From Darwinibacter acetoxidans_A (GTDB taxonomy: Bacteria; Bacillota; Limnochordia; Darwinibacteriales; Darwinibacteriaceae), in contig JBHGWS010000034.1 of NCBI GenBank assembly GCA_041936745.1, positions 1 to 18,361 on the forward strand: DNA of 18,361 bases. Reading direction: 5' to 3'. A program made the translations under genes and the position numbers. Each line of letters starts with the position of its first letter. Position 1 is the stretch's first letter. This document shows positions 1 through 9,019 of this stretch, piece after piece. The notes below the pieces were generated by a model. The model made no database searches, was not told where the DNA came from, and saw only the letters and a program-made list of their open reading frames with translations.

Positions 1-1910
1 ATCAGGTCAACATAGCACAAGACTTCACTACTTACCTTTATGATATTAACGGCAGGGTCATCACTGACCTTTATCGGGAAAACCGGGTCCCCGTGGATGT
101 TACTAAGCTGCCCGATCATGTCAAGAATGCAATAATCGCTATTGAAGACGATCAGTTTTATAACCACCACGGCATCAATTTTACCGCCTTCGGGCGGGCT
201 ATTTTAGTCAACCTGAGAGATTGGAGTTTCAGCCAAGGCGGCGGCACGATTACGATGCAGCTGGCCCGCAATGTGTTTTTAACCCAAAAGAAAACTATCA
301 TGCGGAAGCTGGAGGAGTTTCTTTGGGCGGTCCAGATTGAAAGAAAATATTCCAAAGATGAAATTTTAGAGGCATACTTAAACGAATTTTACCTCAACCA
401 CGGTGTCTACGGCATCGAGGCAGGTGCGCGCACCTTTTTTGGCAAAGCGGCCGCCGATCTTACCGTCAGCGAAGCCGCCCTGATTGCCGGCGTGATCCGC
501 TGGCCTTCGCGCTATTCTCCTTTCGTCAACCCTGATATCGCCGTAGATCGGCGTAATTTCGTCCTCAGCCGTATGGAAGAAGTAGGTTATCTCAGCCCCG
601 CGGAAGCAGCCGCGGCCAAAGAAGAAGCTTTGGAATTGGCGGAACGGCAAGAACGGGTGGTACAGGCCCGCTATTTCGTCGATTACGTCACTCAAGAGTT
701 AATTGAACGCTACGGCGAGGCAACCGTTTTTGGCGGCGGCCTGCACGTTTACACCACTTTGGATCTTGATATGCAGAAAGCGGCAGAAAAGGCATTGGCG
801 GACGGTGTGCCCATAAATCCCAATTACGAAGGCCCTTTGACCCAACCGCAGGGCGCCCTTTTGGCCTTGGTGCCCCAAACCGGCGAAATCAGGGCCATGG
901 TCGGCGGCAGGGGCGAAGACAGTTTCAACCGCAGTGTGCTGGCGCTGCGCGCCCCCGGCTCAGCTATCAAAGCCTTCTTATACACGGCGGCCGTAGATAA
1001 CGGGATTACCGCCGCCGATGTTTATGTGGATGAACCTACTGAATTTACACTGCCAAACGGCGAAGTCTGGTCACCGCAAAATTATTATGAAACGTTCGCG
1101 GGTGAAGTGACGGTGAGGAAGGCCATTGAAGATTCCTTAAACGTTATTGCAGCCCAGGTTGTCAACGAATTAGGGCCGCAGACGGTTATAGATTACGGCA
1201 AAAGAATGGGGATTACCACCTTTGTCGAGCAGGGCCGGGTCAATGACGTCGCCCTGGCGCCGCTGGCCTTGGGCGGTATGACTAAAGGGATTTCCGTCTT
1301 GGAATTAGCCAGCGCCTACGCTGTCTTAGCCAATCAAGGCATCAAGACTGAGCCCGTCGCTATTTTACGCGTCACCGACGCCAACGGGACCAACCTCGAA
1401 GTCCACCAAACCCGCCAAGAGGTGGTTTTAAGCGAACAGACCTCGTACTTGATGACTGATCTTTTAAGAGGCGTTGTTGAAAGGGGTACAGGTAAAAACG
1501 CTAATATCGGCAGGCCTGCCGCGGGAAAAACGGGCACCCACCAAGACTATCGCGATGCCTGGTTCGTCGGTTATACCCCGGATCTGGTAGCTGTGGTGTG
1601 GTTTGGCGAAGATAACCCCAAGCGAATGGTCTACAGGGGTGTCCGCTACGGCTCTTGGGATGCAGCTGCCATCTGGGGCCACTTTATGCGGGAGGCCCTA
1701 AAAAACACACCGATCTCCGATTTCCCGAAACCCGACGGGTTGGTGGAAGGTGTTTTAATTGATACCAAAACAGGGCTTTTAGTTAAAGATGACTGCAATT
1801 TACCTGCAGATGAAATCCGCAGCGAAATCTTTATTAAAGGCACCGAGCCTACGGAATATTCGCCGCGCTGCACTAAGCCCTGGTGGCAGAACCTCCCCTT
1901 CCTGCCCTGA
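1..1910 (+). CDS. Class A penicillin-binding protein (PBP1A-like), 5' partial
   Basis: Bifunctional peptidoglycan synthase that polymerises glycan strands and cross-links peptides outside the cytoplasmic membrane. The frame is open to the left edge (codons in phase with base 3), so the GTG at 93 is internal; the cytoplasmic tail and membrane anchor lie outside the window. Numbered from base 93, the GT51 transglycosylase domain shows the catalytic Glu in AIEDDQFYNHHG (E18), then the GGGTITMQLARN and EAYLNEFYLNHGVYG signatures. The transpeptidase domain shows SAIK (nucleophile S290, K293), SLN (S348) and KTGT (K479). The C-terminus carries the GTEPTEYSPRC tail typical of this family. It ends 67 bp before signal peptidase I with no terminator between, so co-transcription is likely. 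PBP1A, PBP2c and PBPF subtypes cannot be separated without the N-terminus. Confidence 0.93.
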   Translation, partial: QVNIAQDFTTYLYDINGRVITDLYRENRVPVDVTKLPDHVKNAIIAIEDDQFYNHHGINFTAFGRAILVNLRDWSFSQGGGTITMQLARNVFLTQKKTIMRKLEEFLWAVQIERKYSKDEILEAYLNEFYLNHGVYGIEAGARTFFGKAAADLTVSEAALIAGVIRWPSRYSPFVNPDIAVDRRNFVLSRMEEVGYLSPAEAAAAKEEALELAERQERVVQARYFVDYVTQELIERYGEATVFGGGLHVYTTLDLDMQKAAEKALADGVPINPNYEGPLTQPQGALLALVPQTGEIRAMVGGRGEDSFNRSVLALRAPGSAIKAFLYTAAVDNGITAADVYVDEPTEFTLPNGEVWSPQNYYETFAGEVTVRKAIEDSLNVIAAQVVNELGPQTVIDYGKRMGITTFVEQGRVNDVALAPLALGGMTKGISVLELASAYAVLANQGIKTEPVAILRVTDANGTNLEVHQTRQEVVLSEQTSYLMTDLLRGVVERGTGKNANIGRPAAGKTGTHQDYRDAWFVGYTPDLVAVVWFGEDNPKRMVYRGVRYGSWDAAAIWGHFMREALKNTPISDFPKPDGLVEGVLIDTKTGLLVKDDCNLPADEIRSEIFIKGTEPTEYSPRCTKPWWQNLPFLP

Positions 1911-1977
1911 TTTTAATTAAGCACTCCCGGTTTTACCCGGCTGCGGCCGTTACGAAGTTCACAAAGGGGGAAGGCAG

Positions 1978-2484
1978 ATGATTAATTGGCAATGGTTGTG
2001 GAGTGAGTGGATTAGGCCCATTTTGGAGGCAGCCGCCTTAGCCCTCTTCATTGTATTTTTTGTTGCCCAGTCTTATAAGGTGGACGGCTCCTCTATGGAA
2101 AAGACCCTTTGGGGCGGGGAAAGAATCGTGGTCGATAAGCTGACTTACCGCTTCCGACAGCCGCGCCGCGGTGAAATTATTGTCTTAAAAATGCCCGAAA
2201 GCCGCTATATAAAAAGAATTATCGCCCTTGGCGGTGATACCATCCTAGAGCGATCAGGCACAATCTATGTTAACGGCATACCTTTACAGGAATCCTATGT
2301 GGAGCACAAAACGAACATGAATTGGGGTCCAATCCTTGTACCAAAGGGGCATGTTTGGGTCATGGGCGATAACCGGCCCCAAAGCGATGACAGCAGGGGC
2401 AGCGTTGGCTTTCTGCCCCTGCGGGATATAGTGGGCCGGGCCATCTTCCGCTTTTGGCCTCCGGGCAAAGTTGGCCTGTTCTAA
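1978..2484 (+). CDS. lepB: Signal peptidase I (type I leader peptidase)
   Basis: Serine/lysine-dyad peptidase that cleaves signal peptides from secreted preproteins on the outer face of the membrane. One N-terminal membrane segment (about residues 14-31) precedes the catalytic block VDGSSMEKTL with nucleophile S39; the family pattern SMxPTL has Lys in place of Pro here. The general base is K79 in RYIKRIIALGGD, and the later signature GDNRPQSDDSRGSVGFLP is intact. At 168 residues it is a typical short Gram-positive SipS-like enzyme. The ATG at 1978 is supported by the strong Shine-Dalgarno AAAGGGGG, 7 bases upstream. It follows the penicillin-binding protein on the same strand and ends only 3 bases from the convergent mutS2 stop. 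Confidence 0.95.
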   Translation: MINWQWLWSEWIRPILEAAALALFIVFFVAQSYKVDGSSMEKTLWGGERIVVDKLTYRFRQPRRGEIIVLKMPESRYIKRIIALGGDTILERSGTIYVNGIPLQESYVEHKTNMNWGPILVPKGHVWVMGDNRPQSDDSRGSVGFLPLRDIVGRAIFRFWPPGKVGLF

Positions 2485-2487
2485 GGC

Positions 2488-4836
2488 TCAGCTCGGCAGA
2501 TGGATTTGAACCACGGTAACCCCGTGGCCCCCTTCGTTGGGCGCACCGTAACTGAATTCCCGCACATGAGGATGAGTGCCCAAAAAGTCCTGCACGGCGT
2601 TTCCCAAGGCGCCTGTGCCTTTACCGTGGATGATCCTCACCCTGCCTAAAGACGAAAGAAAGGCGTCATCTAAATATTTATCAATTAAAGCCAGGCCTTC
2701 TTGGACGGTTTTCCCCCTCAAATCTATTTCACTGCTGATGGTACTGCTTTTAGCCAGATGGGCTTTTTTGATACCCCCCGATTTTCGGGTCAAAGAAGTT
2801 TTTGGGGCCTCATCCCGCACCAAATCCCCTACATCTACAATAACTTTCATAATGCCCGCTTGAACCTGTACATCGCCGCTGGCAGTAGGCGGGCTAAGTA
2901 CAAAGCCGCTTTGCCTTAAGCTTTTAATGTGCACCTTTTCCCCCGCCTTCAGATCTGCCGGCCCCGCCGCCTTAGGTTTTGCCTTTTGCAGAGACTTCAG
3001 CTCTTCGCTGCGTTCGGCGACCTTTTCCCTGTACGCTGTGATGCTGGCGGCCAAATCCTCTTTTTCCAGGCGGCGCACCTGCCCTAAAATCCGGTTTAAT
3101 TCCTGCCTGCCCTCTTCCATCAACTGCAGGGCCTGGGCCCTCGCGGCAGCAATGATCTCATCTTTCTCCTCTTTCAGATCATTCAGCAGAGTTTCATACT
3201 CTGTCTTAAGTTTTTCATACTGCTTTTTAAACCGCTCGCCTGCCAAGCGCTCGTGTTCGGCCCGCCTGCGGTTGGCCTCCATTTCACTGATCATGTCTTC
3301 CGCCTGCCTATGTTCAACTGAAAGCAGAGATTGTGCTTTTTGAACAATTTCGCTTTGTAAACCGAGGCGGCGGGAGATGGCAAAGGCATTGCTTTTGCCG
3401 GGAATCCCTATCGAAAGGCGGAATGTTGGCTCCAAAGTGGCTAAATCAAATTCAACACTGGCATTTTCCACATTATCGTGCATGTAAGCATAGCTTTTTA
3501 GATCAGAGTAATGAGTGGTGGCAATAGTAGGCACGTTTAAACGGCGCAGGTGTTCCAAGATGGCGATAGCTAAGGCCGCCCCCTCTGTCGGATCGGTACC
3601 GGCCCCTAACTCGTCTAAAAGCACCAGCGAATTATCGGTCAGGTTTTCCAAAATGCCCACAATATTGGTCATATGAGAAGAAAACGTACTCAAACTCTGC
3701 TCAATACTCTGCTCGTCTCCGATATCGGCGTGAATTCCTGTAAACACGGCTAAGGTGGAGCCCAACGCGGCGGGAATGTGGAGTCCTGATTGGGCCATAG
3801 CCACCAGCAAACCCACTGTTTTTAAGGTTACGGTCTTCCCTCCCGTATTAGGCCCTGTGATGACTAAAATGCGGAAATCACGGCCCAGCCACACGTCTAT
3901 CGGTACAACCTCGCCTTTTAACAAGGGGTGGCGGGCTTGTTTAATATCAAGATAACCTTGGGTGTTAATTTCAGGTTCAATGCCCTCTATCTCCCTGCTG
4001 TAGCGGGCCTTGGCGAATATACAATCGAGTTCCGTTACTGTTTTTAGATTTCTCAGCAAATTCTGGGACTCTGCGGCTACACGCCCGCTGAGGTCCTTTA
4101 AAATCCGCATTTCTTCCGCGGCTTCTTTCTGCTCTTCCACGTGCAGATCATTGTTTAATTCAACGGCAAAAGCAGGCTCCATAAACAGCGTGGCGCCGCT
4201 CGCCGATTGGTCGTGCACGATGCCTTTAAAACGGGCCCGATATTCGCTCCGCACAGGAACCACGTAGCGGCCGTTGCGAATGGTAACAATGGGATCCTGC
4301 AGTATTTTCTGCACAGACGGCGATTGGATTAAAGAATCAAGCCTTTCCCGAATACGGTTGGCAAGTGTGCGCATTCTGCTGCGGATGCGCCCCAATTCCG
4401 CTGATGCACCGTCTTTTAAGCGGGCATCATCATCAATACAGCGCTCAATTTCGGCCCTGAAGTTCGCCAAGGGCTGTAAAGAGTCCCCGTATTTTAAAAG
4501 ATCCCCTGCCGCTTCGCTCAAATACCTCTTCAGTTGGGCCGTGCAGTATAAAAGGCCTTGGACGGCGAGAAGTTGATCCGGCTCTAAAATACCGCCCAGG
4601 CTTGCTTTATCCACAACAGCTTTAATATCCGTGGCCCCGCCGAAGGGGGCTGCTCCCTTTTTTTGTAAAAGCCGTGCCGCTTCCGTGGTTAAACCCAACC
4701 GGCGGCATACTTCATCTCTATCTTTGCTGGGTAAAAGTTTTAAGATCTCTTGGCGGCTTAACGAAAAACTCGTTTTAGCCGCGACTAACTCCCTGATTTT
4801 TGGCCATTCCAAAACTTTTAAACTTTTTTCGTCCAC
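2488..4836 (-). CDS. mutS2: MutS2 family ATPase/Smr endonuclease
   Basis: MutS2-family ATPase with a C-terminal Smr nuclease domain. Family members suppress homologous recombination, and in Bacillus the protein also acts on collided ribosomes (MutS2/RqcU). The 782 residues match the usual length. Visible in order are an N-terminal core/lever region, Walker A GPNTGGKT (K334), the STFSSHM motif, Walker B with ELGAGTDPTEGAAL, a long charged coiled coil (about 510-630), a short KOW-like segment, and the Smr domain with IDLRG (about 703-707) and HGKGTG (about 734). No MutS mismatch-recognition domain is seen, as expected for MutS2. The start is a GTG preceded by AAGGG at a spacing of 8-9 bases. 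It is the last gene of the zapA-cvpA-amidase-mutS2 run, and its 3' end nearly touches lepB. Confidence 0.96.
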   Translation of the reverse strand: MDEKSLKVLEWPKIRELVAAKTSFSLSRQEILKLLPSKDRDEVCRRLGLTTEAARLLQKKGAAPFGGATDIKAVVDKASLGGILEPDQLLAVQGLLYCTAQLKRYLSEAAGDLLKYGDSLQPLANFRAEIERCIDDDARLKDGASAELGRIRSRMRTLANRIRERLDSLIQSPSVQKILQDPIVTIRNGRYVVPVRSEYRARFKGIVHDQSASGATLFMEPAFAVELNNDLHVEEQKEAAEEMRILKDLSGRVAAESQNLLRNLKTVTELDCIFAKARYSREIEGIEPEINTQGYLDIKQARHPLLKGEVVPIDVWLGRDFRILVITGPNTGGKTVTLKTVGLLVAMAQSGLHIPAALGSTLAVFTGIHADIGDEQSIEQSLSTFSSHMTNIVGILENLTDNSLVLLDELGAGTDPTEGAALAIAILEHLRRLNVPTIATTHYSDLKSYAYMHDNVENASVEFDLATLEPTFRLSIGIPGKSNAFAISRRLGLQSEIVQKAQSLLSVEHRQAEDMISEMEANRRRAEHERLAGERFKKQYEKLKTEYETLLNDLKEEKDEIIAAARAQALQLMEEGRQELNRILGQVRRLEKEDLAASITAYREKVAERSEELKSLQKAKPKAAGPADLKAGEKVHIKSLRQSGFVLSPPTASGDVQVQAGIMKVIVDVGDLVRDEAPKTSLTRKSGGIKKAHLAKSSTISSEIDLRGKTVQEGLALIDKYLDDAFLSSLGRVRIIHGKGTGALGNAVQDFLGTHPHVREFSYGAPNEGGHGVTVVQIHLPS

Positions 4837-4901
4837 GTTATCACCCTTATTTCTAACTCGGCGTTAAGAAACCAGCTCGGCGCCTGCCTGCTGGTCCCTA
4901 T

Positions 4902-5624
4902 CTAAGACTGTGCTTTAAAATAATTGATTAGTCCGTAAAAAAGGCCTTTCGCCACTTCCAAACGGTAGGTAGGCCGGCTTAAAAGCGCCGCCTCTTCCCG
5001 ATTGCTTAAAAACCCCGCCTCCACCAAAACCGCGGGCATATTCGTGTTCCGAAGGACATAAAAGTTTTCGTACATGACCCCTAAATCCACACTTTTAATT
5101 TGATCCACCAAAGCGGCCTGCAGTGCCTCCGCCAAGGCTAAATCCTGTGGTTTGTAATAGTAAACGGAGGTACCCGCTACCGCCGGATTATCATGCCAGT
5201 TATTATGGATGGAAATGAAGATCTCGCCGCCGCGGCGGTTAGCTGTCGCAACACGGGCAGCCAACTGCCCATCGGCACTGCCGCCAAAGGCGGTTCCCTG
5301 CGCCGGGTTAAGATCAGCCTGGCGGGTCATGATAACCTTGGCACCGGCCCTTTCCAACATGCCTTTCAGTTCCCAGGCAATGGCCAGTGTATTAGCCGCC
5401 TCTGTCGTAGGCCCAACACCCACCGTCCCCGGATCGGAACCGCCGTGGCCCGGATCTAAAACAATAACCCTGCCGCTTAAGACCTCCGCGCCTCTTAACC
5501 CACTGCCAAAAAGGCTGCCCCGCCCGGGCCCCGAGCGAACTCCCTGCAAACTTGATAAAGCAAAGAAGAAAAGCATCAGCAGTGTGGCCCACAAACTGGA
5601 ATATAAAGTGAGTCTCTTCTGCAA
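4902..5624 (-). CDS. Membrane-anchored N-acetylmuramoyl-L-alanine amidase (CwlD-like)
   Basis: Zinc amidase (Amidase_3) that cleaves the bond between muramic acid and the stem peptide. A hydrophobic N-terminal segment (about residues 8-28) is a signal anchor, so the enzyme acts outside the membrane. The catalytic domain starts at VIVLDPGHGG. Zinc ligands are H60, E75 (TTEAAN) and H140 (FISIHNNWH), and the catalytic Glu is E202 in VEAGFLSN. The 240-residue length with no binding repeats resembles CwlD, the germination amidase that makes muramic lactam in spore cortex; a general cell-wall amidase is the alternative. The start is TTG, chosen because of the excellent upstream AAGGGGGTGG. It sits between cvpA and mutS2, where polX is found in Bacillus. 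Confidence 0.88.
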   Translation of the reverse strand: MQKRLTLYSSLWATLLMLFFFALSSLQGVRSGPGRGSLFGSGLRGAEVLSGRVIVLDPGHGGSDPGTVGVGPTTEAANTLAIAWELKGMLERAGAKVIMTRQADLNPAQGTAFGGSADGQLAARVATANRRGGEIFISIHNNWHDNPAVAGTSVYYYKPQDLALAEALQAALVDQIKSVDLGVMYENFYVLRNTNMPAVLVEAGFLSNREEAALLSRPTYRLEVAKGLFYGLINYFKAQS

Positions 5625-5654
5625 AGGCCCACCCCCTTCCCTACTTTAAGACTG

Positions 5655-5666
5655 TTCCCTAGGGAA
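5655..5666. repeat. 12-bp perfect palindrome upstream of the amidase gene
   Basis: TTCCCTAGGGAA reads the same on both strands and lies about 30 bp upstream of the TTG start of the amidase, between cvpA and that gene. No run of T follows on either strand, so it is not a terminator. It could be a dimeric-protein operator or chance; nothing else in the sequence decides. Confidence 0.4.
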
Positions 5667-5704
5667 GGGGCTAACCCTGCCGGTAGTTCCAGCCGGTTTT
5701 GCGG

Positions 5705-6292
5705 TTAAGTGCCAACAAAGCCAAGATGATCCAAAACGTTCTTGGAAAACTCCGGCTCAAAAAGGGGCTCATCTGCGGGGAAGAGCCAGTCAGGCCGATA
5801 CCAGCCGCCGGGCCAATACTCAGCCAAATATTCATGGACAAAAGGTACCAGCACGCTGACCTGCTGCACTACGACTGATTCCTGCAAAATAGCTTCAAGG
5901 CTCCCTATCTCGGCCGCATTGAGAAAGATTAGAAGCAGAAGCAGTACTGCACCAACTTTAAAAACCCCAAAAGCGGCACCGCCGATATGATCTAAAACAG
6001 CAAAGGGGGTCAAGCTGATCGCTTTCGACCAAATATAGCCCAAAAAAGCCCCTAAAAGGCTGATGCCCAAAAGCAATGCCACAAAAGCAATTGCCTGGCC
6101 CTGCCAGGGGCTTAAAGGGTATTTGTCCAACAAAACCGCGGACAAGCCTTGGTAGCTGTGATAGGCGATAATTATCGCCAAGATTCCCCCCATCAGGCTG
6201 AACAGCTCTCTGATCAAACCTTTTTTGAACCCCTTTAAAAGCCCCAAAGCAAGAAACACTAAGGTTACAAGGTCAATCCACTTTCCAACCAC
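5705..6292 (-). CDS. cvpA: CvpA family membrane protein
   Basis: Integral membrane protein of the CvpA/colicin V production family; the biochemical role is not established, although a cell-envelope role is generally assumed. About four hydrophobic segments are visible (roughly residues 5-22, 30-46, 62-88 and 100-126). The family features are DLVTLVFLALGLLKGFKKGL near the N-terminus and a Gly-rich DHIGGAAFGVFKVGAVLLL in the last segment. The 70-residue C-terminal tail is polar and rich in Trp, Pro and acidic residues. The start is GTG, preceded by GGGAG at a spacing of 7. It follows zapA by 14 bp and is almost certainly in the same operon, the standard Firmicute zapA-cvpA order. Confidence 0.85.
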   Translation of the reverse strand: MVGKWIDLVTLVFLALGLLKGFKKGLIRELFSLMGGILAIIIAYHSYQGLSAVLLDKYPLSPWQGQAIAFVALLLGISLLGAFLGYIWSKAISLTPFAVLDHIGGAAFGVFKVGAVLLLLLIFLNAAEIGSLEAILQESVVVQQVSVLVPFVHEYLAEYWPGGWYRPDWLFPADEPLFEPEFSKNVLDHLGFVGT

Positions 6293-6306
6293 ATCACCAC
6301 TCCCAA

Positions 6307-6570
6307 TTAGTTGGCTTCTTCTAACAGCGCCAAAAGCTCTTCATGCTCTTTTTTCAGCTTTTCCAGATCATTAGCAATGTTAAGAGCCACCAGGATGGCA
6401 ACTCGGTAGCGGGGAAGCATGGGATTAGTTTTCTTAGTTTCAGTCATTTTTGTGTCGATTAGCCGGGCCAGCTCTTCAATATATTCGCGAGAAGCACGGC
6501 CTTTTATCAGATGCTCCTCACCGAGGATTTGAACCCGGACCGAAGTTGGTTCCTCACGTTTTAAACTCAT
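6307..6570 (-). CDS. zapA: Cell division protein ZapA
   Basis: Small cytosolic protein that bundles and stabilises FtsZ filaments at the division site. The 87 residues contain the family pattern: VRVQILGEEHLIKG, then SREYIEELARLIDTKM, and YRVAILVALNIANDLEKLKK, which begins the C-terminal coiled coil. The start is the ATG at 6570. A longer frame begins at TTG 6585, but that codon overlaps the Shine-Dalgarno GGGAGGG serving the ATG, so the extra five residues are not real. It lies downstream of pheT and 14 bp upstream of cvpA, as in Bacillus and many Clostridia. Confidence 0.9.
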   Translation of the reverse strand: MSLKREEPTSVRVQILGEEHLIKGRASREYIEELARLIDTKMTETKKTNPMLPRYRVAILVALNIANDLEKLKKEHEELLALLEEAN

Positions 6571-6622
6571 CCCTATCCCTCCCAATCCTTGTTATATTTC
6601 TCCTTAGACGACTTTTTTCCTT

Positions 6623-9004
6623 CTATCGGATCTCCGCCTCAAATTCGCTGTGCAGTGTTTTTACGCAGCGCTGCATGATGGCAGTTACTTCTTCGTCCAC
6701 TAATGTCCGATCTCCTTGAAATCTCAGGGAAAAAGCCACACTTTTTTTATCGGCGCTGATCGGCTCTCCTTGATAAACATCAAAGACAACCACTTCCTGC
6801 AGTAGATCGCCGCCCGCATTTTCCAAGGCGACGATCATCTCGCCCACCGCTTGAGTTTGCGGTACCACCACTGCCAAATCACGCTCTACGGCGGGAAAAC
6901 GGGGCAGGCTTTCAAATGCCGGGGTGCCCCCCCAAAGGCCTAGGGCTTTTTCCAGATCCACCTCTGCACCGTAGCAGCGATTGGGGATTTGGAAATTGCG
7001 TAAAACTGCCGGATGGATCTCGCCATAGACGGCTATTTCTTCTTCTCCCCAGACAATTTTTCCCTGCCTGCCGGGATGGAATGAGGGATTTTCACCTTTT
7101 AACCACGCCAAGTCCTCAAACGGCAGCAACAGTTCTAAAATACCTTTAATGTCGTAAAAATCAAACTCATCGGCGCCCAAGGCCCAATTGAGGGGAGTCC
7201 TTAACCCCCACAGCGTGATCGCTAAGCGCCGCTTTTCCCAAGGCAGCTCTGTCAAGGGCAGCTCGGCTAAATAGACGGCACCTATTTCAAAAAGAGCGGC
7301 CCTATCCCTCTGCCTGGCCGCATTTAAGCTGACAGCAGTCAAAAGCCCCGGCAGAAGGCTGTGGCGCATCGCCACCAGATCTTTGGAGATAGGGTTTTTA
7401 ATTTCCAGCATCGGTTGGTTAAAACGCAGTAAGCGCTCATTATTGTCCCTGCGGCCGAAGGTGTTGGTCAAAGCCTCCATAAGCCCCGCCCCGATCAAAA
7501 CCCGCCGCAGCTGATCCGCCACAGTTAAAGCTTTACTTTGGCCGCCGCCGCCCGTGGTATCCGCGGGCAGTGTCGCCGGCAGCTTATCAAAGCCCCAAAT
7601 GCGGACGATTTCTTCAATCAAATCCGCCTGTATTTCTAAATCTCGGCGGTAAGAAGGGATTGACACCTGCCAATATTCCGCTTCTTTTTCCACCGAAAAA
7701 CCCAAGCCTACTAAGATTCTTTCCATTTCCGGCTCAGGGATTTCCACTCCCAACAGGCGGTGTACTTGGGCTGGTACCAGCTTAATCACCTTGGCTGCTT
7801 CTTCTACTGTATTTACGTCAATAACCCCGCTGTAAACCTTCGCCTGGGCTAAAGACTGTAAAAGATGCGCCGCCCTCCTACTGGCAAAAAGAGTGCCGTT
7901 GGGATCAATCCCCTTTTCAAAGCGGGCCGAAGACTCAGAGTTAAGCCCCAAAGTCCTGCTGGTCCGGCGCACGTTTTGGGCATTGAAATTGGCCGCTTCC
8001 AAAAGGACGCGGCTTGTTTCCTTTTTCACTTCACTGTCTTTGCCGCCCATGACGCCCGCGATGCACTTGGGGTTTTCCGCATCGCAGATCAAAAGCATTT
8101 CGGGAGTCAACTGCCTCTCTTCCCCATCTAAAGTAACTATGCTTTCGTCTTGTTTTGCCCCCCGTACTATAATACGGCCTTCTCTAAGCTGATCTTGATC
8201 GAAGGCGTGCAGAGGTTGGCCGGTTTCCAGCATAACATAGTTGGTGATATCCACCACGTTGTTAATCGGCCTCATCCCCGCGGCTGTCAGGCGCAGCTTT
8301 AGCCAAAGGGGCGAAGGGCCCACCTTGATATCTTTCAGCAAAATTGCCGTATAACGGGGGCATTTGGCGGCGTCTTCCACTGTAACGCTCGTATGATCTT
8401 GAATATGTTCATTGATCTCCACGTAATCTACCGCCGGCAGGCGGACTTTTCCACCCGTCAGCGCGGCAACTTCCCTAGCAATGCCCAGCATGCTCAGGCA
8501 GTCAGCCCGGTTGGCGTAAACCGCCACATCCAAAATTACATCGTCCAAACCCAAAGCCCCCACCAGCGGTGCGCCCACCTCTGTTTCTGCGGGTAATACT
8601 AAAATACCCGTTTGGTCTTCACCTAAACCTAATTCCTTCATTGAACAGAGCATTCCCTCAGAACCGACACCGCGGACCGCGGCCGCTTTGATTTCTAAAC
8701 CTCCCGGCAGTACTGCACCGGGCAGTGCCGCGGCTACTTTTTGGCCCACCGCCACATTGGGTGCGCCGCAGACAATGCTCTTTTTGCCTAAAGGGCCGAC
8801 AGCGACCGTGCAGACAACGAGTTTATCCGCCTGCGGATGCGGTTCTATTTTCTCTACCAAGCCTACGTAGACACCCGAAAGATCAGGCGCCACAGCTCGC
8901 ATGCCTTCCACCTCCAAGCCGGACATGGTCAGCTTTTTAGCGAGCTCTTCCGGTTCCCACGGTAGATCAACATATTCCTGCAGCCAACGATAACTTACTA
9001 ACAT
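6623..9004 (-). CDS. pheT: Phenylalanyl-tRNA synthetase beta subunit
   Basis: Beta chain of the (alpha-beta)2 enzyme that charges tRNA-Phe; it supplies tRNA binding, editing of mischarged Tyr-tRNA-Phe, and the anticodon-binding domain. The 793 residues match full-length bacterial PheT. In order: N-terminal SYRWLQEYVDLP; an EMAP-type tRNA-binding domain (about 40-150, with KIEPHPQADKLVVC); the B3/4 editing domain (about 205-380, with RPINNVVDITNYVM); the B5 domain (about 405-475); the catalytic-like core; and the C-terminal FDX-ACB domain from about 700 (FPAVERDLAVVVP). The ATG at 9004 has a strong GGGAGGGG upstream. It follows pheS by 15 bp and shares its T-box control. Confidence 0.97.
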   Translation of the reverse strand: MLVSYRWLQEYVDLPWEPEELAKKLTMSGLEVEGMRAVAPDLSGVYVGLVEKIEPHPQADKLVVCTVAVGPLGKKSIVCGAPNVAVGQKVAAALPGAVLPGGLEIKAAAVRGVGSEGMLCSMKELGLGEDQTGILVLPAETEVGAPLVGALGLDDVILDVAVYANRADCLSMLGIAREVAALTGGKVRLPAVDYVEINEHIQDHTSVTVEDAAKCPRYTAILLKDIKVGPSPLWLKLRLTAAGMRPINNVVDITNYVMLETGQPLHAFDQDQLREGRIIVRGAKQDESIVTLDGEERQLTPEMLLICDAENPKCIAGVMGGKDSEVKKETSRVLLEAANFNAQNVRRTSRTLGLNSESSARFEKGIDPNGTLFASRRAAHLLQSLAQAKVYSGVIDVNTVEEAAKVIKLVPAQVHRLLGVEIPEPEMERILVGLGFSVEKEAEYWQVSIPSYRRDLEIQADLIEEIVRIWGFDKLPATLPADTTGGGGQSKALTVADQLRRVLIGAGLMEALTNTFGRRDNNERLLRFNQPMLEIKNPISKDLVAMRHSLLPGLLTAVSLNAARQRDRAALFEIGAVYLAELPLTELPWEKRRLAITLWGLRTPLNWALGADEFDFYDIKGILELLLPFEDLAWLKGENPSFHPGRQGKIVWGEEEIAVYGEIHPAVLRNFQIPNRCYGAEVDLEKALGLWGGTPAFESLPRFPAVERDLAVVVPQTQAVGEMIVALENAGGDLLQEVVVFDVYQGEPISADKKSVAFSLRFQGDRTLVDEEVTAIMQRCVKTLHSEFEAEIR

Positions 9005-9019
9005 TGAGGGCCCCTCCCT

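Noticed and set aside
1911..1977. Terminator between the penicillin-binding protein and lepB
   Set aside because: Repeated CCGG words are present but no stable stem followed by T residues; the genes are probably co-transcribed.
2927..3343. 138-codon ORF antisense to mutS2
   Set aside because: Ser/Arg/Cys-rich composition typical of the reverse reading of a coiled-coil gene, with no family resemblance; mutS2 is intact on the other strand.
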